From contig DKAR01000236.1 of NCBI GenBank assembly GCA_002450895.1, positions 930 through 10,132 of the forward strand: a DNA stretch of 9,203 nucleotides, in the 5' to 3' direction. Below the pieces are notes generated by a model, which saw nothing but the letters and a program-made list of their open reading frames with translations, did not search any database and was not told the origin of the DNA. Positions within the stretch are counted from its first letter, which is position 1, and each line of letters starts with the position of its first letter. Of the stretch, positions 6,532-9,203 are shown piece by piece. The position numbers were made by a program, and so were the translations under genes. Origin of the DNA: Proteobacteria bacterium UBA6921 (GTDB lineage: Bacteria; Pseudomonadota; Gammaproteobacteria; SG8-11).

Positions 6532-9203
6532 ACATTCCACCTCCGCCCATTCCGCCCATCGGAGGTGCTGGGGGCGGTGGAGCAGGTGCGGGGGCCGGTG
6601 CGGGAGCAGGAGGCGGTGGCGGCGGCGGTGGGGGCGCGGCGGTGATCGTGATCGTACCGCTGGCTCCCGTATTCCCGACCGCGTCGCTGACGATGACCGT
6701 CGTCGTTCCTTCTGAAAGCGCGGTGAGCAGTCCGGTCTGGTCAATCCAGGCCTGAACGGAAGACACCGTCCACACATACGGCGGCGTCCCGCCCGTGGCG
6801 CTGAATTGAAGCGTCGTGGTCGCCTGCAATGTCGCGGTCGACGGCGAAACCGAGATCAATACTACCGGCGCCGGAGGTGGCGGCGGTGGTGAAGGCGGAG
6901 GCGGTGGCGGAACCGTCGGAGGCGGCGCCGGCGGCGGGGCGGGAGGCGGCGGCGGAGCCGGTGCATTCACCACCGTCAGCGTGATCGAACCGGTGACGTT
7001 GTCCGCGTCAGTCGCGCTAATCGTCGTCGTGCCGGCAGCGGTTCCCGTCACGACGCCGGTCGTGGGATTGATCGACACCACACCGTTGTTCAGCGCACTC
7101 CACGTGTATGGCCCTGCGCCACCGGAAGCCGTCAATTGAACCGATTGTCCGGCATTGATGGTGGTTGAAGCCGTGGAAATGGAGATCGTCCTGAAATAAA
7201 TCAGCCCGGACGTTACGGAAACGTTGTTGGCGTCGCGGACGGTGACCAATGTTGTGCCTGCGATGCTCGAGGTGAGATTCGCGCTCGTTCCCACCGGTGT
7301 CAGCGTCATGCTGGTATTCGAAAGCAGCCACGTGTACGGCGTCGTTCCACCTGTTGCTGTCAATTGCAGCGTCGAGCCTGTGGCGCGAAACGCTGTAGTC
7401 GGCGTCAGCGTCAGAATGGCCGTCGGCGGCGGCGGGGGTGGTGCCGGCGGAGGCGGGGGCGGCGGTGGCGGTGGGGGTGGAGGCAGCGCCACCGGGTTGA
7501 TCGTGATCTGTGCGCTCGTTCCAAAGAAGCTGTCGGCGTCCGTCGCACGCGCCGTCAGCGTTCCCGAAGAAAGCGCCGTCAATGTTCCCGCCGAATTGAT
7601 GGTGGCAATCGCCGGGTTGGTGATGGTCCAACCGTAAGGCGAACGGCCACCCGAAGCCGTGAACTGAATGGTCGAGCCCACGTTCACCGACAGTGCGCTG
7701 GCCGACACGGTGATGACACGCACTGCGATTGAACCGGTCGTGGCCGTGGTGTTGATCGAGTCGCGCACGGTGACTGTAACCGTTCCGCCGCCCGCACCCG
7801 TCAGCATGGCCGTGTTCGTGGTTTGCGGCGCAATCGTGGCAATCGCGGTATTGGATGTCGACCAGGTGTAGGGACCCGCGCCACCGGTGACCGTAAACAG
7901 CAGTGTGTCGCCGGGGCCAATCAATCCGGTTGAGGGGGTGAGCGCCAGTGCAACGGGCGGCGGAGCCGTAACCGCATTGACCGTCAGCGTCAGCGAGCCG
8001 CTGATACCGTCTGCGTCAGTGGCTGTCGCGACCGTTTGACCCGCCGCGAGTCCGGAAACCAATCCGTTGGCGCTGACTGATGCGACGCCGTTGTTAGTGG
8101 CAGTCCACGTGTAAGGTGTGTTGCCGCCGTTCGCGGTGAGCTGCAGCGTGGCTCCAACATTTAAACTGATCGCCGGTGCAGATACCGACACGGTGCGGAA
8201 CGTAATCGTTCCCGTGGTTGCTGATCCGCCGGTAGCATCGCGAACCGTGACAGTCGTCGTGCCCGGCGTACCCGAAACCAGAACCGCATTCGTGCCGGTA
8301 CCGCTCACGGTCATCGCCGTATTCGACGAGGTCCAGCCATAGGGCGCCGACCCGCCGGTGACGGTGAGCTGCAATGCACTGCCGGTGGCGCGCACGGCCG
8401 ATTGTGGCGTTACCGATAATGTCGCAGGCGTGGGTGCGGGTGCAGTGCCGCCGCCGGCCTTCGAGATCGCGTTAAAAACATTCAGACGCCCGCCGGACAG
8501 AACGAGATTGGCGAGGCCAGGTTTCTTGTCGACGTTGTCCAGAATCAGCGCCTTGAGCGCACTTACGGTGAGGGCGGGATTTTGCGCAAGAATGAGCGCC
8601 GCGGCGCCCGCCACGTGCGGCGTCGCCATCGATGTTCCGCTCAAACTTCCATACGTGCTGGTGAGCAGCGTGCTGGTGATGGCCACGCCGGGTGCGGCCA
8701 GATCCACCGACGTCGCACCGTAGTTGGAAAATGTGGCGCGCACGTCCGCGGCGTCCGTTGCTGCAACGGCAATGATATTGGCCGAGGTGTAACTGGCCGG
8801 ATAACTCGGCGTCGCGTCGTTATCGGTCCCGTTGTTTCCTGCGGCGGCAACAAACAAAACCCCGGCGGAGTTTGCCGCATTAATCGCGTTTAACAAGGCC
8901 TGGCTGAACGCGCCGCCGCCCCAACTCGCATTGATCACGCGCGCGCCGTTGCGCACCGCGTAATTGATCGCACTGATGGCGTTGGCCGTTGTTCCCGAGC
9001 CGGTGGAGGTGAGGAACTTCAGCGGCATGATGCGCGCTTTCCAGTTCACGCCCACGACACCGACCGCGTTGTTGCCGATGGCAGCAATCGTTCCTGCCAC
9101 GTGCGTGCCGTGGCGATTGTCGTCCATCGGATTGTTATCGCTGTTGGCGAAGTCCCAGCCGCGGATATCGTCGATGTATCCGTTGCCGTCGTCGTCGATG
9201 CCG
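6530..9203 (-). CDS. Subtilisin-like (S8) serine protease with seven Ig-like repeats, 5' end missing
   Basis: Predicted secreted endopeptidase. The frame stays open to the window edge, so the signal peptide, any propeptide and the catalytic-Asp segment lie outside. Visible upstream of Met at 9127: DDDGNGYIDD and RGWDF, typical of S8 family members. Numbering from that Met: catalytic His6 in HGTHVAGT (9110-9112), oxyanion-hole Asn98 in AAAGNNG, catalytic Ser166 in GTSMATPHVAG (8630-8632). The catalytic domain ends near 225. Residues 236-829 hold seven Ig-like (BIG2/He_PIG-type) repeats of 72-77 residues, most with a (L/F)T..GG..PY.W core; 549-568 and 722-754 are proline-rich linkers. The end (831-865) is Pro/Ala followed by MGGMGGGGM, with no recognised sorting signal. 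It is convergent with the gene at 5407-6471. Confidence 0.96.
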   Translation of the reverse strand, partial: GIDDDGNGYIDDIRGWDFANSDNNPMDDNRHGTHVAGTIAAIGNNAVGVVGVNWKARIMPLKFLTSTGSGTTANAISAINYAVRNGARVINASWGGGAFSQALLNAINAANSAGVLFVAAAGNNGTDNDATPSYPASYTSANIIAVAATDAADVRATFSNYGATSVDLAAPGVAITSTLLTSTYGSLSGTSMATPHVAGAAALILAQNPALTVSALKALILDNVDKKPGLANLVLSGGRLNVFNAISKAGGGTAPAPTPATLSVTPQSAVRATGSALQLTVTGGSAPYGWTSSNTAMTVSGTGTNAVLVSGTPGTTTVTVRDATGGSATTGTITFRTVSVSAPAISLNVGATLQLTANGGNTPYTWTATNNGVASVSANGLVSGLAAGQTVATATDADGISGSLTLTVNAVTAPPPVALALTPSTGLIGPGDTLLFTVTGGAGPYTWSTSNTAIATIAPQTTNTAMLTGAGGGTVTVTVRDSINTTATTGSIAVRVITVSASALSVNVGSTIQFTASGGRSPYGWTITNPAIATINSAGTLTALSSGTLTARATDADSFFGTSAQITINPVALPPPPPPPPPPPPPAPPPPPPTAILTLTPTTAFRATGSTLQLTATGGTTPYTWLLSNTSMTLTPVGTSANLTSSIAGTTLVTVRDANNVSVTSGLIYFRTISISTASTTINAGQSVQLTASGGAGPYTWSALNNGVVSINPTTGVVTGTAAGTTTISATDADNVTGSITLTVVNAPAPPPPPAPPPAPPPTVPPPPPPSPPPPPPAPVVLISVSPSTATLQATTTLQFSATGGTPPYVWTVSSVQAWIDQTGLLTALSEGTTTVIVSDAVGNTGASGTITITAAPPPPPPPPPAPAPAPAPAPPPPAPPMGGMGGGGM
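6533..6637 (-). repeat. Low-complexity C-terminal tail, Pro/Ala then Gly/Met
   Basis: Residues 831-865: a proline run, an alternating Ala-Pro stretch, then APPMGGMGGGGM at the very end. There is no hydrophobic helix or basic end as in PEP-CTERM or LPXTG signals. The plus strand here (6561-6640) is strongly G-rich. Confidence 0.85.
6641..6859 (-). repeat. Protease Ig-like repeat 7 (hybrid type)
   Basis: Residues 757-829. The middle (WIDQTGLLTALSEGTTT) resembles B repeats, while the end (VIVSDAVGNTGASGTITI) resembles A repeats and lacks the ATDAD mark. It stands alone, flanked by proline-rich stretches on both sides. Confidence 0.8.
6866..6964 (-). repeat. Polyproline linker 2
   Basis: Residues 722-754 are almost only Pro and Ala, with single Thr, Val and Ser. 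It separates unit 3 from the last Ig-like repeat. Confidence 0.88.
6971..7417 (-). repeat. Protease Ig-like unit 3 (repeats A3 and B3)
   Basis: Residues 571-646 (A3, 7190-7417) and 647-719 (B3, 6971-7189). By hand alignment A3 matches A1 at about 45 of 76 positions and B3 matches B1 at about 39 of 72. Unit 3 therefore resembles unit 1 closely; by eye, more than unit 2, which was not counted the same way. Confidence 0.85.
7424..7483 (-). repeat. Polyproline linker 1 (13 consecutive prolines)
   Basis: Residues 549-568 are thirteen prolines, one alanine and six prolines. The plus strand (template) is a matching G-rich tract. Such a run should stall ribosomes unless EF-P acts, and it forms a stiff spacer between units 2 and 3. 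Confidence 0.9.
7499..7948 (-). repeat. Protease Ig-like unit 2 (repeats A2 and B2)
   Basis: Residues 394-470 (A2, 7718-7948) and 471-543 (B2, 7499-7717). A2 has TVTVRDSINTTATTGSI; B2 has NPAIATINSAGTLTALSSG and RATDADSFFGTS. A short Ala/Pro/Val linker (384-393) separates it from unit 1. It is the most divergent of the three A-B pairs. Confidence 0.85.
7979..8422 (-). repeat. Protease Ig-like unit 1 (repeats A1 and B1)
   Basis: Residues 236-311 (A1, 8195-8422) and 312-383 (B1, 7979-8194), counted from Met at 9127. A1 ends with VTVRDATGGSATTGTITFR, the A-type mark. B1 carries NNGVASV and ends with ATDADGISGSLTLTV, the B-type mark. There is no linker between the two, which suggests they form one structural unit. 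Confidence 0.85.

Noticed and set aside
6468..7139. Plus-strand Gly-rich open frames opposite the protease
   Set aside because: They are the complement of polyproline codons (GGN runs) and not genes; the protease frame is conserved in motif and architecture.

Overview
The window looks like chromosomal DNA of a gammaproteobacterium, probably near the Xanthomonadales/Steroidobacterales/Nevskiales. This rests on a tryptophanyl-tRNA synthetase carrying the long insertion I recall from Xanthomonas-type enzymes, and on the gene order trpS-scpA-scpB-rluB. The placement is from memory, not from a search. All genes share a moderately high-GC style, and there is no phage, IS, CRISPR, tRNA or rRNA signal.

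Left part (1-4067, plus strand): a tight housekeeping run. It holds the 3' part of trpS, then scpA (4-nt gap) and scpB (stop/start overlap TAATG), the two partners of the Smc condensin. After a 116-nt spacer with REP-like, mutually exclusive hairpins comes rluB (23S rRNA pseudouridine synthase). Twenty-seven nucleotides later is a basic protein of unknown function that appears to contain two AP2-like DNA-binding modules.

Middle (4080-5406): a minus-strand soluble GGDEF diguanylate cyclase with an intact product-inhibition site and a GAF-like N-terminus. It ends in two tandem minus-strand terminator hairpins. A 307-nt divergent intergenic region separates it from the next gene.

Right part (5407-9203): a plus-strand exported protein with two thioredoxin-fold domains (CPYC and CPAC) runs convergently into a very large minus-strand gene, and the two share a bidirectional terminator. 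The large gene encodes a subtilisin-like (S8) protease whose 5' end lies beyond the window. Its catalytic domain is followed by seven Ig-like repeats laid out as AB-AB-AB plus a hybrid, joined by long polyproline linkers, and it ends in a Pro/Ala then Gly/Met tail. This is probably a secreted or surface protease.

The most interesting items are the higher-order duplication and unusual tail of the protease, the duplicated AP2-like protein beside rluB, and the hairpin element in front of rluB. I see no clear evidence of a wholly new multi-gene system.
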